A stretch of 64,000 nucleotides of DNA from CAWCDJ01 sp963794265 (GTDB taxonomy: Bacteria; Acidobacteriota; Terriglobia; Bryobacterales; Bryobacteraceae), in assembly GCA_963794265.1 (NCBI GenBank), contig CAWCDJ010000001.1, positions 1,550,001 to 1,614,000 on the forward strand. The letters run 5' to 3'. This document shows positions 1 through 8,361 of the stretch, piece after piece (position 1 is the first letter of the stretch; each line of letters opens with the position of its first letter). A model generated the notes under the pieces. That model made no database searches. It was not told where the DNA came from and was given only the letters and a program-made list of their open reading frames with translations. The translations under genes were made by a program, and so were the position numbers.

Positions 1-1111
1 GCGAGATGCTGGAAATCCCGGTCTCGACGGCGCGGCGTTCCACGGTCTCGTCTTTCACCGTGAAGACATAGTCGCCGTCGGAGTCGTGGCGCAGCGCTTC
101 GCGGGGAATTACGAGGGCGTTCTGCGCGACGGCGGTGCGAATCTGGGCATCGACATTGGTACCGGGGATGAGGTCGTGTCCGGGGTTTTGGATGGTGCAG
201 ACGACCTCGCCGACCTGCCGCGAGCCGAGCGCCTGAATGGCGACAGGCTTGCGCTCGACTTCGCCCTGCCACTCTCTTCCGGGCAGCGCCTGCCAGGTAA
301 TCGTGACAGGCAGGCCGACGGCCACGCGGCCCAATTCGGGCTCATCTACGTAGACGCGGACGCGGAGACGATCGAGTTCGCCCACATTGCCGATCAGGTC
401 GCCCGGGTCGACATAGGCGCCGGGCCGGACGGCGAGCCCGTAGACGATGCCGGAAAGCGGCGAGCGCAAGACGTTGCGGGTTCCGCGCTCGCGGGCCAGC
501 TTGAGGGCCACCTGGGCATCTTCCAGGCGCGCTTCGGCGCCGGCGACGTCAGGCTTGGCGACCAGCGAATCGCGGCGCTTCTGCAAGCCCTGGATTTCCA
601 AATCGAGCTGGTGGACGCGGTCCCCCGCGGACTGCACATCGACCCGCGTGGCGGCCTGCTTCTCGGCAAGGCGCTGGAGCGAATGGTAGTCGGCGGTGGC
701 GTGCTGTAGATCGTACCGGTCGCGTTCGATGCGGTTTTCGAGATCGGCCACTTCGGAGGGGCGGCCGCCCGCCTGGAGGGCCGCGAGGCCGGCGCGAGCT
801 TCGGAGAGTTTGGCTTCCGCGGCGCCGATATCGGCCTCGAGCGAAGGGTCGCTCAAGGTGGCGAGCACCGCCCCCTTGGCCACCCGCTGGCCCTCGGTCA
901 CCTCCACCCTGGAGATCAATCCGGCGGACTCGGCACGGACCGCCTGCCACTCGAAAGGCTCGACCTTTCCGTTGGTAGGAAGCAGGCTTACCAGCACCTG
1001 GCGGTGGGCGCGCGCGAAGTTGACCCGGGGAGGCGCGTTCCTGCGAAGGACCCCCCAGCCGATTACCGCCGCCACCAGAACGGCCGGCAACAGCCACGAC
1101 AACCTTTTCAA
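1..1111 (-). CDS. HlyD/RND-type efflux periplasmic adaptor (C-terminus beyond window edge)
   Basis: Membrane-fusion adaptor that would link an inner-membrane pump (ABC or RND) to an outer-membrane channel. The translation starts LKRLSWLLPAVLVAAVIGWG, a single N-terminal membrane anchor. A first lipoyl half follows (about residues 60-85, SRVEVTEGQRVAKGAVLATL), then a long charged coiled-coil hairpin (about 90-200), then the second lipoyl half (RSPLSGIVYGLAVRPGAYVD) and a beta-barrel region. I chose a TTG start at 1109-1111 because GGAG lies just upstream and no ATG is in frame near it. The frame is open to base 1, so the C-terminus and probably the pump genes lie to the left. The adaptor family is clear; the substrate is unknown. 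Confidence 0.85.
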   Translation of the reverse strand, partial: MKRLSWLLPAVLVAAVIGWGVLRRNAPPRVNFARAHRQVLVSLLPTNGKVEPFEWQAVRAESAGLISRVEVTEGQRVAKGAVLATLSDPSLEADIGAAEAKLSEARAGLAALQAGGRPSEVADLENRIERDRYDLQHATADYHSLQRLAEKQAATRVDVQSAGDRVHQLDLEIQGLQKRRDSLVAKPDVAGAEARLEDAQVALKLARERGTRNVLRSPLSGIVYGLAVRPGAYVDPGDLIGNVGELDRLRVRVYVDEPELGRVAVGLPVTITWQALPGREWQGEVERKPVAIQALGSRQVGEVVCTIQNPGHDLIPGTNVDAQIRTAVAQNALVIPREALRHDSDGDYVFTVKDETVERRAVETGISSIS

Positions 1112-1176
1112 AATTGGCTCTCCAAATTCTATTCTAGCGGGGGACATCTACCCCTGCCGGATGCGATGCCTGCCCA

Positions 1177-1227
1177 CTCCCTTACGGTCGCGAACAAAAT
1201 GCTAACAGAGCCGCAACCGTCAGGGAG
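1177..1227. repeat. REP-like inverted repeat, family A
   Basis: CTCCCTTACGGTCGCG at 1177-1192 and CGCAACCGTCAGGGAG at 1212-1227 are near-perfect reverse complements around a 19-base spacer, so a hairpin can form. The same CTCCCTNACGGTCGCGG core recurs singly near 36,414 and 40,433. It lies between the adaptor gene and the end of deoC, in the 166-base intergenic stretch, which shows nothing else. Confidence 0.6.
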
Positions 1228-1277
1228 CGGGCAACCCGGCCGCGCCGCGGCGGGACGACGCTCGCGTGCCGCGGGCC

Positions 1278-1979
1278 TCAGGCCTGGCAGCGCGCCGGGA
1301 GGCCGAGGCGCCGGCAACATTCCTCGAGCATTTCCGCGGTGCGGGTGGCTCCCGAACGGGTGACGCCGATTTCGCGCACCCTCAGGAGCGCGTCGAGATC
1401 GCGGATGCCACCGGCGGACTTCACCTGGACGCCGGGCGGGCTGTGGCGCCGCATCAACCGAAGGTCCTCGAGGGTAGCACCGCCGGTCCCGTAGCCGGTG
1501 GAGGTCTTGACCCAATCTACCTGGAGCTCGCCGCAGATTTCGCAGAGGCGAATCTTCTGCTGGTCGTTCAGATAGCAGTTCTCGAAAATGACTTTGACCT
1601 TTTGCCCCGCGGTGTGGGTGATCTCGGTGACGGCTCGGATGTCGGTGCGGACGTAGTCCCAATCGCCGCTCAGGACGGCGCTGATATTGACGACCATGTC
1701 GAGTTCCCGGCCGCCGTCTTCCAGGGCGCGCACGGCTTCCGCGGCCTTGACCGCGGTGGTGTGGCCGCCGTGCGGGAATCCGATGGTGGTGCTCGGCTTC
1801 ACGGTTGTGCCCTGAAGGATCTCCGCGCAGCGGCGTAGGTAGTAAGGCAGAATGCAGACGCTGGCCGTGTCGTAAGCGGTGGCGAGGCGGCAGCCGGCCT
1901 CGAGTTGCGCGGCGGTGAGGGTGGGATTGAGCAGCGAGTGGTCAATCATCTTGGAGATATCGGAGTAAGTGTAAGTCAT
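1278..1979 (-). CDS. deoC: Deoxyribose-phosphate aldolase
   Basis: Class I aldolase that cleaves 2-deoxy-D-ribose 5-phosphate to glyceraldehyde 3-phosphate and acetaldehyde in deoxynucleoside catabolism; cytoplasmic. The protein has 233 residues, normal for the family, and reads MTYTYSDISKMIDHSLLNPT. The Schiff-base lysine motif is visible as DWVKTSTGYG, and the second catalytic lysine as VKSAGGIRD. I chose the ATG at 1979 rather than longer in-frame starts because family homology begins there; the upstream extension is read from the RraA-like gene in another frame. The RraA-like gene lies 86 bases upstream on the same strand. Confidence 0.95.
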   Translation of the reverse strand: MTYTYSDISKMIDHSLLNPTLTAAQLEAGCRLATAYDTASVCILPYYLRRCAEILQGTTVKPSTTIGFPHGGHTTAVKAAEAVRALEDGGRELDMVVNISAVLSGDWDYVRTDIRAVTEITHTAGQKVKVIFENCYLNDQQKIRLCEICGELQVDWVKTSTGYGTGGATLEDLRLMRRHSPPGVQVKSAGGIRDLDALLRVREIGVTRSGATRTAEMLEECCRRLGLPARCQA

Positions 1980-2065
1980 AATCCGCGGCGTGCGCAGTAT
2001 AGCATGGCGCGGAGCCGGTGCCGGGTCCTGGTGGCGGCAAGATGGCCGTGAGCGGTACGAAATCC

Positions 2066-2803
2066 TCAGCGCTCGCCTCGAACCGCTTTGAGCAGCTTCT
2101 CCAGGGAAAATTCGGCCGACCGGCACAAGTCGATAATCGTCTGATCGTTGGCACGAATCCCGGATGCCACCTCGGGGATGCGGGCGGCAATTTCGAGCGG
2201 TATGGAGACCACCCCGTGGAGGTCCGCGAAGAGCAGGTCGCCGGAGCGGATCTTGAGTCCGAAGATCTCGACAGGAGCGCCGAACTCCACGATATGTATG
2301 TAGGAGTGGGACACGGAGACGGCCGCAGCGAACATCGGAAACTGCATTCGGCTGACCCCGGGGATGTCGCGAACGGCGCCGTTGGTGATCAGGCCCTCGC
2401 ATTGCAATGCTTTGAGAATCGACGCGTGCACCTCACCGACGGTGGAAGCGCGGCCGGCTTCCGGGTCCAGATCCTGGATGACCGCGATGCGGGGGACCGG
2501 GAGCAATTCGATGGTCTCCCACCAATCCGTGCGGTCGACGTAGTTGTCGCCGATCATTGGGGGATCCGCGGATCGCACCCGGCAGGTGGCTGCGTAACCA
2601 AGGATGCGCGGCGAGTCGCAGGTCACGCACTGGAGTCCAGGACCGGTGAATCCTTCATTGCGCAGGCGGACCCCGAAACGCTCGATGGCATTCACGATGC
2701 TGCAGGTATCGAAATCCCGGATGGCATCGAGGACCGCGCGGGGCAGTGGCTGCGCCGGGGCCGCATCGGATGCCGCATTATGCTTCGTTTGAGAGTGATC
2801 CAT
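2066..2803 (-). CDS. RraA-like protein (HMG aldolase / oxaloacetate decarboxylase family)
   Basis: A 245-residue member of the RraA/dimethylmenaquinone methyltransferase-like fold. Related enzymes are metal-dependent aldolases or decarboxylases acting on 4-hydroxy-4-methyl-2-oxoglutarate or oxaloacetate; the true RraA of Escherichia coli instead inhibits RNase E. The conserved core VGEVHASILKALQCEGLITN followed by GAVRD carries the Arg-Asp pair used for substrate and metal binding. The N-terminal 25 residues (MDHSQTKHNAASDAAPAQPL) look disordered. It lies upstream of deoC on the same strand, which hints at a catabolic role, but the substrate cannot be told from sequence. Confidence 0.85.
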   Translation of the reverse strand: MDHSQTKHNAASDAAPAQPLPRAVLDAIRDFDTCSIVNAIERFGVRLRNEGFTGPGLQCVTCDSPRILGYAATCRVRSADPPMIGDNYVDRTDWWETIELLPVPRIAVIQDLDPEAGRASTVGEVHASILKALQCEGLITNGAVRDIPGVSRMQFPMFAAAVSVSHSYIHIVEFGAPVEIFGLKIRSGDLLFADLHGVVSIPLEIAARIPEVASGIRANDQTIIDLCRSAEFSLEKLLKAVRGER

Positions 2804-3027
2804 GATCGACGCTTGTACCTGTTTCTGATTATGTGCGGCGGGCGCTGAGAGGAAAATACCCGGAATCGGGTAGTTGACCGAATCGCCTGGACGCAGCGCC
2901 GCTCTTGCTCAGGCGGTCCGTCACGCGACATGGACTTACGCATCCAAGTTGGTTTCTATCCGCTCTCGGGACAACGCGGGTCGTGCTGTCAAAGCCATAC
3001 AATGGTTGGCGAGGGCAAGTGGGGAGT

Positions 3028-3750
3028 ATGCGCTATGTGATTTTGACGCTGTGCACGCTGTCGATTGTAGCAAGTGCGCAGGAGAACCCTTTGGCATGGT
3101 TCCCGCTCTTGGTGGGCAGTCGTTGGATTTACGAACATGAATGGAAATCTGGTGACCGAAACCGGCCAGACGTGGACCGCTGGACCAGTGAGGAGACAAT
3201 CACCGGCTGGGTGACCCTTCCGGAAGGAGTGGTTGTTCTGCGCGAGGTGACGGAGCACCGTAGTTCTACAGGGCAAACTGCCCACACGGAGGTGCAACTC
3301 CCGAATGGCCAAGCGGGGACGGTCTATCTGCCGCGAAGCGCTCCCGCAAGTTATGTTGTCGCGCGTGACCGCGAGCCGTACCTCATCCACGGCAACTGTA
3401 TATACGTGATCGGAGAGGGCTGGGACCGGCAGAACCGGCGCCTTCGCCCAAGCTATCAGCAGTATCTGGCAAGGGATGCTCTTTCAGCCGATTTCTGTTT
3501 CCCGTTACAGATGGGCCGCCGGTGGGGAAACGGGGATATTCGTTGGAGCCTCGAACCCGCTAGCCCTGGTGTGTCCTCGTTCCTGCCAGCGGAATTCGCC
3601 GGCGCGATTCATATTTTCGCCAGTCACTTTGGCAGCGGCGGATGGGAGGATGTGTGGTTTCAAAAGGGAATCGGGGTCGTCGGCGAACATTACCTACACA
3701 ATGGCACATACGACGAGTACACCAAGAAGCTTGTGTCGTTCACACGCTAG
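3028..3750 (+). CDS. Secreted hypothetical protein, about 240 residues
   Basis: I do not recognise a named family. The start at 3028 is set by GGGGAG at 3021-3026; the frame is open further upstream but without signal-peptide features. MRYVILTLCTLSIVASAQEN is a good Sec signal peptide. The mature part is rich in Trp and Tyr and begins LAWFPLLVGSRWIYEHEW, a pattern common in secreted acidobacterial proteins of unknown function. It stands alone on the plus strand. Confidence 0.75.
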   Translation: MRYVILTLCTLSIVASAQENPLAWFPLLVGSRWIYEHEWKSGDRNRPDVDRWTSEETITGWVTLPEGVVVLREVTEHRSSTGQTAHTEVQLPNGQAGTVYLPRSAPASYVVARDREPYLIHGNCIYVIGEGWDRQNRRLRPSYQQYLARDALSADFCFPLQMGRRWGNGDIRWSLEPASPGVSSFLPAEFAGAIHIFASHFGSGGWEDVWFQKGIGVVGEHYLHNGTYDEYTKKLVSFTR

Positions 3751-3893
3751 CCACTCGAAGCCATTCCGCGGAATCTTGCTGCAATCATCGCAGAGCAGGC
3801 TTGGGAATGGAATGGCGGATGCCACAGGCTCAAACATTTGTGCGTTTTTCAGTCGCCTGGTGAATCCGCGCCGGGCATCGAGGTATTGCTGAA

Positions 3894-4061
3894 ATGGGCA
3901 AACAGGTAGCTGTCGTGCTTTACGTGGTGGCGATGGTAGCCGTCATAGTCGGTGTGGATTTCGTGTTCTTCAGAAACCGATTCTGGGAACGGCTGACGGT
4001 GAATATTGGCATTGCCCTGGTGTTCATAGCTTTCTACTTCAGATTCCTCAGGCATCCATGA
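3894..4061 (+). CDS. Small two-helix membrane protein, 55 residues
   Basis: Short gene. The frame reads MGKQVAVVLYVVAMVAVIVG then VDFVFFRNRFWERLTVNIGI and ALVFIAFYFRFLRHP before TGA. Two hydrophobic segments (about residues 5-25 and 36-50) flank a basic loop RNRFWER, so it should be a helical-hairpin membrane protein with the loop facing the cytoplasm. A GAGGT ribosome binding site sits at 3880-3884, nine bases before the ATG. No function can be assigned. Confidence 0.65.
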   Translation: MGKQVAVVLYVVAMVAVIVGVDFVFFRNRFWERLTVNIGIALVFIAFYFRFLRHP

Positions 4062-4385
4062 ACAAGGCGCGATAGATAGCGACCTTTCGCTGCGATTGGT
4101 TGCCCCGGACGGTTCCTTGTGCCCGGCGGCTGCAGGCTGGGTGAGGCCAATGTGGCGGTCGGCGTTTCCCGGCAACTGACCCGTTGCTCGTCTGCCGCCT
4201 GATAGGACGTAGCGCCACGAATGACTTGCGGTCTCAACTTCCGGATGCGCCGTAAGTCACTGCTGATCTCGTCCTTGATCAAGTAGAAAGAGCCGATGCC
4301 TCACGTGCCAACTTATACCCAGCTCCTTCGGGGGCGTAAGGCACGTATTGAGTACGTGAGATTCGCTGATCACGGGAACAGCTTT
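4062..4385. other. Intergenic stretch with no supported gene
   Basis: About 320 bases lie between the small membrane protein and the end of the oppositely oriented molybdopterin-domain-like gene. I see no signal-peptide, RNA or conserved protein feature I can support. A GTG-started phrase near 4307 (VPTYTQLLRGRKA) resembles the start of ribosomal protein uS12 but does not continue as one. Confidence 0.4.
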
Positions 4386-5153
4386 TCAATCCGCAATCGT
4401 CCACTCCAAGAACGGCTTCGAGATTTTCGTGACCCGGTCTTCTGGACTCTCAGCCGTACTGTTCGGATCGCCGACCGTCGCAAACTCCACGTCAACCTTG
4501 ATGAACCCGCACCGCCGATAGACGTAGCGCCGCCACGTTCGGGTTGAGATGCCGCCTTCACCCATGAACACCTTCAGCAGTTCGCCCCTCGTCATCCCTA
4601 CCTTGATGGATTGCATTTCCGTCAGACTGCCCGCGATCCAACGGGCCTGTTCGGAATCGTAGGCAGTGGCGGTCGGCAGCGGCTCAATGCGAAGCAGCTT
4701 CAACTGCCGAACCCACCGGGATTGCCGTTTCTCACCCGGCACGATCAATTCGTAGAGGCCATCCTTGGCCGAGAACGGCTTCCCGTCCCGCTTCGTGGCG
4801 ACGTACACCTTCCGATCCGTGAAGCTCGGGTCAACCTCCGCCCACGAAAAGACGGCCCTATAGCCGTCGTGCGCTTCTGCGGTGACGTAATAGGACGCAA
4901 CGGTTTTGTTGAACGCTTCGCCGGTCGGTGTGCGAACCTTGGCAAGCACGTCACTCAACAGGACGCCTTCAAACGTGACCGGCGTGCCGTGATCGGCGGT
5001 CTTCACCGTCCGGCGTGGGAGTTTGGCAAGGTCGGATGGCGAAAGCGTTGCGGTGCTGGCGCTGATGCCGCAAACAGTCAGGGTCGCCGGGGTCTGCGAG
5101 AGCGCGACGGAGACAAAGATGCCGAAGACGGTGGGCAGTCGAATGGCGGTCAT
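4386..5153 (-). CDS. Secreted molybdopterin-domain-like protein with BamE-like tail
   Basis: About 255 residues with a signal peptide (MTAIRLPTVFGIFVSVALSQ). Residues of about 25-160 resemble the oxidoreductase molybdopterin-binding fold: TVKTADHGTPVTFEGVLLSD matches the stretch where such domains say GVLLRDLL, and YELIVPGEKRQSRWVRQLK is the usual end. I do not see the cofactor-binding cysteine of sulfite oxidases, so it may be a non-enzymatic relative. The C-terminal part MQSIKVGMTRGELLKVF resembles the first repeat of BamE/SmpA-type domains. I chose the ATG at 5153; an in-frame GTG at 5168 adds five residues. Confidence 0.6.
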   Translation of the reverse strand: MTAIRLPTVFGIFVSVALSQTPATLTVCGISASTATLSPSDLAKLPRRTVKTADHGTPVTFEGVLLSDVLAKVRTPTGEAFNKTVASYYVTAEAHDGYRAVFSWAEVDPSFTDRKVYVATKRDGKPFSAKDGLYELIVPGEKRQSRWVRQLKLLRIEPLPTATAYDSEQARWIAGSLTEMQSIKVGMTRGELLKVFMGEGGISTRTWRRYVYRRCGFIKVDVEFATVGDPNSTAESPEDRVTKISKPFLEWTIAD

Positions 5154-5437
5154 GCTGTCATTGTCCACCCCGCTGGCCTTTCGGGAAGGTAGCGACCCCG
5201 CGGCCGTTCCATTCCGTTAGTAGCGGTGCCGATTCACGGGCTACGACGGCGATGAACGCACCGCAATCCGCCTTGCGCTTCGTCGCTCTTGCTCAACTCA
5301 AACGCTGGACGGCGGTACCGCAGCCGGACAGAAGCGCTCGCCCGAATCCAGTACCCGCCCACGACCTGAGCCGGCTTAGATTTCGCTCGGACAGTGCCGG
5401 GTTGGGCTTCAGGGATGGCCGGAACATGGAGATATTC

Positions 5438-5513
5438 TGGTGAGCCGGGCGGGATTCGAACCCGCGACCCTGTGCTTAAAAGGCACATGCTCTACCTACT
5501 GAGCTACCGGCCC
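5438..5513 (-). tRNA. tRNA-Lys (anticodon TTT)
   Basis: The minus strand folds as a complete cloverleaf. Acceptor GGGCCGG (5513-5507) pairs with CCGGCTC (5448-5442); the anticodon loop is CTTTTAA, giving TTT; the T arm contains GGGTTCGAATCCC. The discriminator A and an encoded CCA follow at 5441-5438. Confidence 0.97.
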
Positions 5514-5633
5514 TGGGATTGGCGCAACGCCTAAAGAAAAACGCTACTGGTTCAGTTTAGCAGACGGCGCGGCCCGGCCACACTCCGCGCCAGCCACCCC
5601 GCGCCAGCCGCTATACTTGTCCATACGGAAGCC

Positions 5634-6656
5634 ATGAACCGTCTGGCGCGGCGTTTCCTGATCATCGGCCTGGCAATTAGCGGCACGCTGCTGACCGGCA
5701 CCATCGGATTCACTCTTATCGATCACTACCCGCCGTTCGACGCGTTCTACATGACTCTCACCACCATGACGACCGTGGGGTATGGAGAGGTTCATCCGCT
5801 CTCGCAGGCGGGGCGCATCTTCAATTCCTTCCTCATCTTCTTCGGCGTCGGCACCATCTTCATCGCCATCGGAGCGATGACCCAGACCATCATCGAACTC
5901 GAATTCGGAGACGCCATCGGCCAGCGGCGGAACAGACGAATGATCGACAAGCTCAAAGACCACTACATCATTTGCGGCTTCGGGCGCGTGGGACGCGGCG
6001 CCGCGTCGGAATTACAGCACGCCGGCGTTCCATTCGTCGTCGTGGATATCAGCCTGGAGCGCGTGGAGCGCGCTCTACGGGCGGGCATGCTGGCGGTGGC
6101 GGCCGATTCCACCCGCGACGACACCCTGCATCAGGTCGGTATCGAGCGCGCTAGCGGGCTGGTCGCGGCCCTCGCCACGGATGCCGACAACCTTTTCGTC
6201 CTGCTCTCCGCCAAGGGTTTGAACCCGCATATCTATGTGGCGACGCGGGCGGCGGAAGAGGGCGCCGAGGAAAAAATGAGGCGCGCGGGCGCCGACGCCG
6301 TCTTCGCGCCGTACGCCATCACCGGCCACCGCCTGGCGCAGTCGCTGCTGCGCCCGCACGTCGTGCAATTCCTTGACTTCACCACCAAGGACATCGGCGA
6401 AGATATTTCCATCGAACAGGTGCGGGTTTCCGAATCGAGCGACCTGGCTTCGAAGACCATCCGCGAGATGCAACTGGGGCGTGACCTGGGGGTCATCGTC
6501 ATGGCCATCCGGAAACGCGATGGACAGATGCTGTTCAATCCCACGGCCGACACGGCGGTGCAGGGCGGCGAGTACCTGATCGTGATGGGACGGCTGGAGA
6601 ACTTGCGGACGCTCGAAACCTTGATCGCGGCGCCGCGCCATTCGCGCCAAATCTGA
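5634..6656 (+). CDS. TrkA-domain potassium channel (two-TM, RCK type)
   Basis: Inner-membrane K+ channel with a cytoplasmic regulatory domain, 340 residues. TM1 is about residues 8-29; the pore helix and selectivity filter TTVGYGE are at 46-52; TM2 is about 63-87. The RCK/TrkA-N Rossmann domain starts at IICGFGRVGRGAA (about 112), and a TrkA-C domain occupies about 255-335 (ISIEQVRVSESSDLASKTI). This is the MthK-like architecture, in which ligand binding to RCK domains gates the pore. It is a single gene; a second K+-linked candidate, the riboswitch-controlled APC transporter, lies 36 kb away. Confidence 0.93.
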   Translation: MNRLARRFLIIGLAISGTLLTGTIGFTLIDHYPPFDAFYMTLTTMTTVGYGEVHPLSQAGRIFNSFLIFFGVGTIFIAIGAMTQTIIELEFGDAIGQRRNRRMIDKLKDHYIICGFGRVGRGAASELQHAGVPFVVVDISLERVERALRAGMLAVAADSTRDDTLHQVGIERASGLVAALATDADNLFVLLSAKGLNPHIYVATRAAEEGAEEKMRRAGADAVFAPYAITGHRLAQSLLRPHVVQFLDFTTKDIGEDISIEQVRVSESSDLASKTIREMQLGRDLGVIVMAIRKRDGQMLFNPTADTAVQGGEYLIVMGRLENLRTLETLIAAPRHSRQI

Positions 6657-6659
6657 AAC

Positions 6660-6688
6660 CGGGCGGAGCGGGCCGCACGCCCCGCCCG
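6660..6688. terminator. Possible bidirectional terminator hairpin
   Basis: CGGGCGG at 6660-6666 is complementary to CCGCCCG at 6682-6688. The hairpin sits in the 38-base gap between two convergent genes. No strong U tract follows on either strand, so its terminator role rests mostly on position. Confidence 0.35.
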
Positions 6689-6694
6689 CGTGGT

Positions 6695-7240
6695 TCACGA
6701 CTCCTTGGTTGCGGAATGCTCGGCGGTTTCCGCCAACTGCAGGTGGTGCTCGAGCGTGGGGAGCGTGTCACTCGCGTACTTCTTCATTTCGGGGTCGGTG
6801 CCGTGGGCGGCCTCACGCCGGAACTCGGCGATGGCGGTCCTGTGATCCCGAGCCACGACGTGCGTAAAGGCCTTGTCGAATTCGGCACCGGACAGCTTGG
6901 AGAGCCGGTCGTATTCGGCCTGGTCCTTGGGGTCCAGTTTGGTGGGCAGCGTGAGATTCTGCTTGGAGGCGATTTGCTTGAGCTGGTCGTTGGCTTTAGT
7001 GTGGTCGGCTTCCAGGTGCTGCGCCAGGTTCTTCACTGCCGGATTGGAAGTTTTTTTCATGGCGAGGTCGGCCATGCGGATCTCCGCGAGGTTGATCTCG
7101 GCGGCCCTCGCAGAGAAGTCGTTATCAACCGCCAACCGGCTGGCGGACTGGTGCTGGTGCTTCCTGGCGAAAGCGCCTGGAACGAAGATCAGCAGAGCGG
7201 CTATGGCCATCCCGGTTACGGCATTGCGATATTTCTTCAT
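6695..7240 (-). CDS. DUF4142 secreted helical protein
   Basis: A 181-residue exported protein. The ATG at 7240 is set by AAGGAG a few bases upstream; the seven-residue longer reading lacks this. The signal peptide is MKKYRNAVTGMAIAALLIFV. The mature part is an all-helical ferritin-like bundle of the DUF4142 family: FSARAAEINLAEIRMADLAM, then NLAQHLEADHTKANDQLKQI, then a conserved C-terminal helix around LPTLEHHLQLAE. Family members are periplasmic or outer-membrane associated and often induced by stress; their function is unknown. Confidence 0.88.
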   Translation of the reverse strand: MKKYRNAVTGMAIAALLIFVPGAFARKHQHQSASRLAVDNDFSARAAEINLAEIRMADLAMKKTSNPAVKNLAQHLEADHTKANDQLKQIASKQNLTLPTKLDPKDQAEYDRLSKLSGAEFDKAFTHVVARDHRTAIAEFRREAAHGTDPEMKKYASDTLPTLEHHLQLAETAEHSATKES

Positions 7241-7333
7241 AGGGACTCCTTGCGGGCTCAAAACTGCATGTGCCTTGCCGATGTCGGCAAATCGGCAAAC
7301 CCTGGCAACCGGCGTTCGGAACCGGACGCTATA

Positions 7334-7933
7334 ATGGCGGGAACTATGGCAAATCGTCCGGACGATCTTCCGTCAGGAGAAACAGCGGGGGGCGCACGTT
7401 GGCTCGGTCCGCTCGGTTCCTGGATTGATCGCCGTCTGAACGCGCCCGGCGCTTCGGATCCTTTATACCTGAGCAATCGTACATTCTTCCAGAAACTGAG
7501 GCTTTGGATCTTCGTGGCGGTGCCCTGCCTGGCACTGGGGGCTCTGTTCTGGTTGGGAATCAGCGGCCGTTTCGCTTCCGAGGCGCCCCCCGTGGCGCCC
7601 GCCTCGGCCGTGCCTCCGGCCGAGATCGCCGCCCGCATGCTGCCGGATCTCGAACATCTCGGGATATCCGGCAATCACGACCTGGAGGTGACGGACGCGC
7701 ACATTGTGCACGGCGCGGTCACCACGATTGAAGGCTCCATCCGGAACAACACCGCGCACCAGATTTACGCGGCGGAGGTGGTGTTCGACCTCACGGATTC
7801 GCACGGCTCGCAGCTCGGCGGCGTAAGTGCGCGTGTGGATCACCTGGAGCCGCAGGCGCGCACGCCGTTCAAAGTCGAGATCCCGCAGTTGAACGCATCC
7901 TTCGCGCTGGTTCGCGAATTGCACCTCCTGTAG
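7334..7933 (+). CDS. Single-pass membrane protein with FxLYD-like extracytoplasmic domain
   Basis: About 200 residues. A cytoplasmic proline/glycine-rich N-terminus (about 1-55) precedes one membrane helix (KLRLWIFVAVPCLALGALFW, about 56-77). A linker rich in Ala and Pro follows, then a beta domain of about 85 residues: VEGSIRNNTA-type wording appears as TTIEGSIRNNTAHQIYAAEV and VSARVDHLEPQARTPFKVEI, as in FxLYD/DUF3426-like domains. The start is uncertain: ATG at 7334 or ATG at 7346, the latter preceded by GGCGGG. Function unknown. Confidence 0.7.
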   Translation: MAGTMANRPDDLPSGETAGGARWLGPLGSWIDRRLNAPGASDPLYLSNRTFFQKLRLWIFVAVPCLALGALFWLGISGRFASEAPPVAPASAVPPAEIAARMLPDLEHLGISGNHDLEVTDAHIVHGAVTTIEGSIRNNTAHQIYAAEVVFDLTDSHGSQLGGVSARVDHLEPQARTPFKVEIPQLNASFALVRELHLL

Positions 7934-7943
7934 CTTGGTTGGT

Positions 7944-8360
7944 CTAAGCCGGCGGAGCAAAAAACGAGAGCGGCTCGAATGCCTCGATCTTCCATTTCCT
8001 GCCCAGCTTTTCCAGGCGGCAGTGGACGGTCTCCCGGCGGCGCGTCACTTTTGCGGAATCGCTCAACGAGGTGAGGTGAAGCAGCCAGTCGAGATCGACT
8101 GTACGCTGCCGGCCGTCGCCTTCATTGCGCACGGCTTCGATCGCCGATTGCACGGAATCGAGTTCGACCAGCGCCTCGACGTCGGTGCGCAGCCTGGGGA
8201 ATCCGGGCATGGCCGGGTCGAACGCGGCCAGGAACGACGCGGCGTCGCCGGCGGCTAGCGCGGACGCGATGCCGGAGAACAGGCTCCAGACTTCCCGGGC
8301 CGGGTCGGCCGCAGCCAGCGGCGCGGCCAGGGCGGAGAGCAGCAGTACGCGGCGGGTCAT
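7944..8360 (-). CDS. Secreted NTF2-like hypothetical protein
   Basis: A 138-residue protein with signal peptide MTRRVLLLSALAAPLAAADP. The N-terminal TRR plus hydrophobic stretch would also fit a Tat leader. The mature part (REVWSLFSGIASALAAGDAA, then a beta-rich end RLEKLGRKWKIEAFEPLSFF) has the length and layout of SnoaL/NTF2-like folds that bind small ligands. It is the last gene of the aroC-def-fmt-argJ cluster, one base after the argJ stop, so it is probably co-transcribed. Confidence 0.75.
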   Translation of the reverse strand: MTRRVLLLSALAAPLAAADPAREVWSLFSGIASALAAGDAASFLAAFDPAMPGFPRLRTDVEALVELDSVQSAIEAVRNEGDGRQRTVDLDWLLHLTSLSDSAKVTRRRETVHCRLEKLGRKWKIEAFEPLSFFAPPA

Positions 8361-8361
8361 G

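Noticed and set aside
1278..2402. deoC frame extended to 374 codons
   Set aside because: The extra N-terminal part is an out-of-frame reading of the RraA-like gene; deoC homology starts at the ATG at 1979.
5234..5488. Minus-strand frame with STGSRVRIPPGSP
   Set aside because: Translation of tRNA-Lys and its flank, with no protein features beyond it.
6716..7333. Upstream extension of the FxLYD-like membrane protein
   Set aside because: It is antisense to the DUF4142 gene, which has a clear start, leader and family signature.
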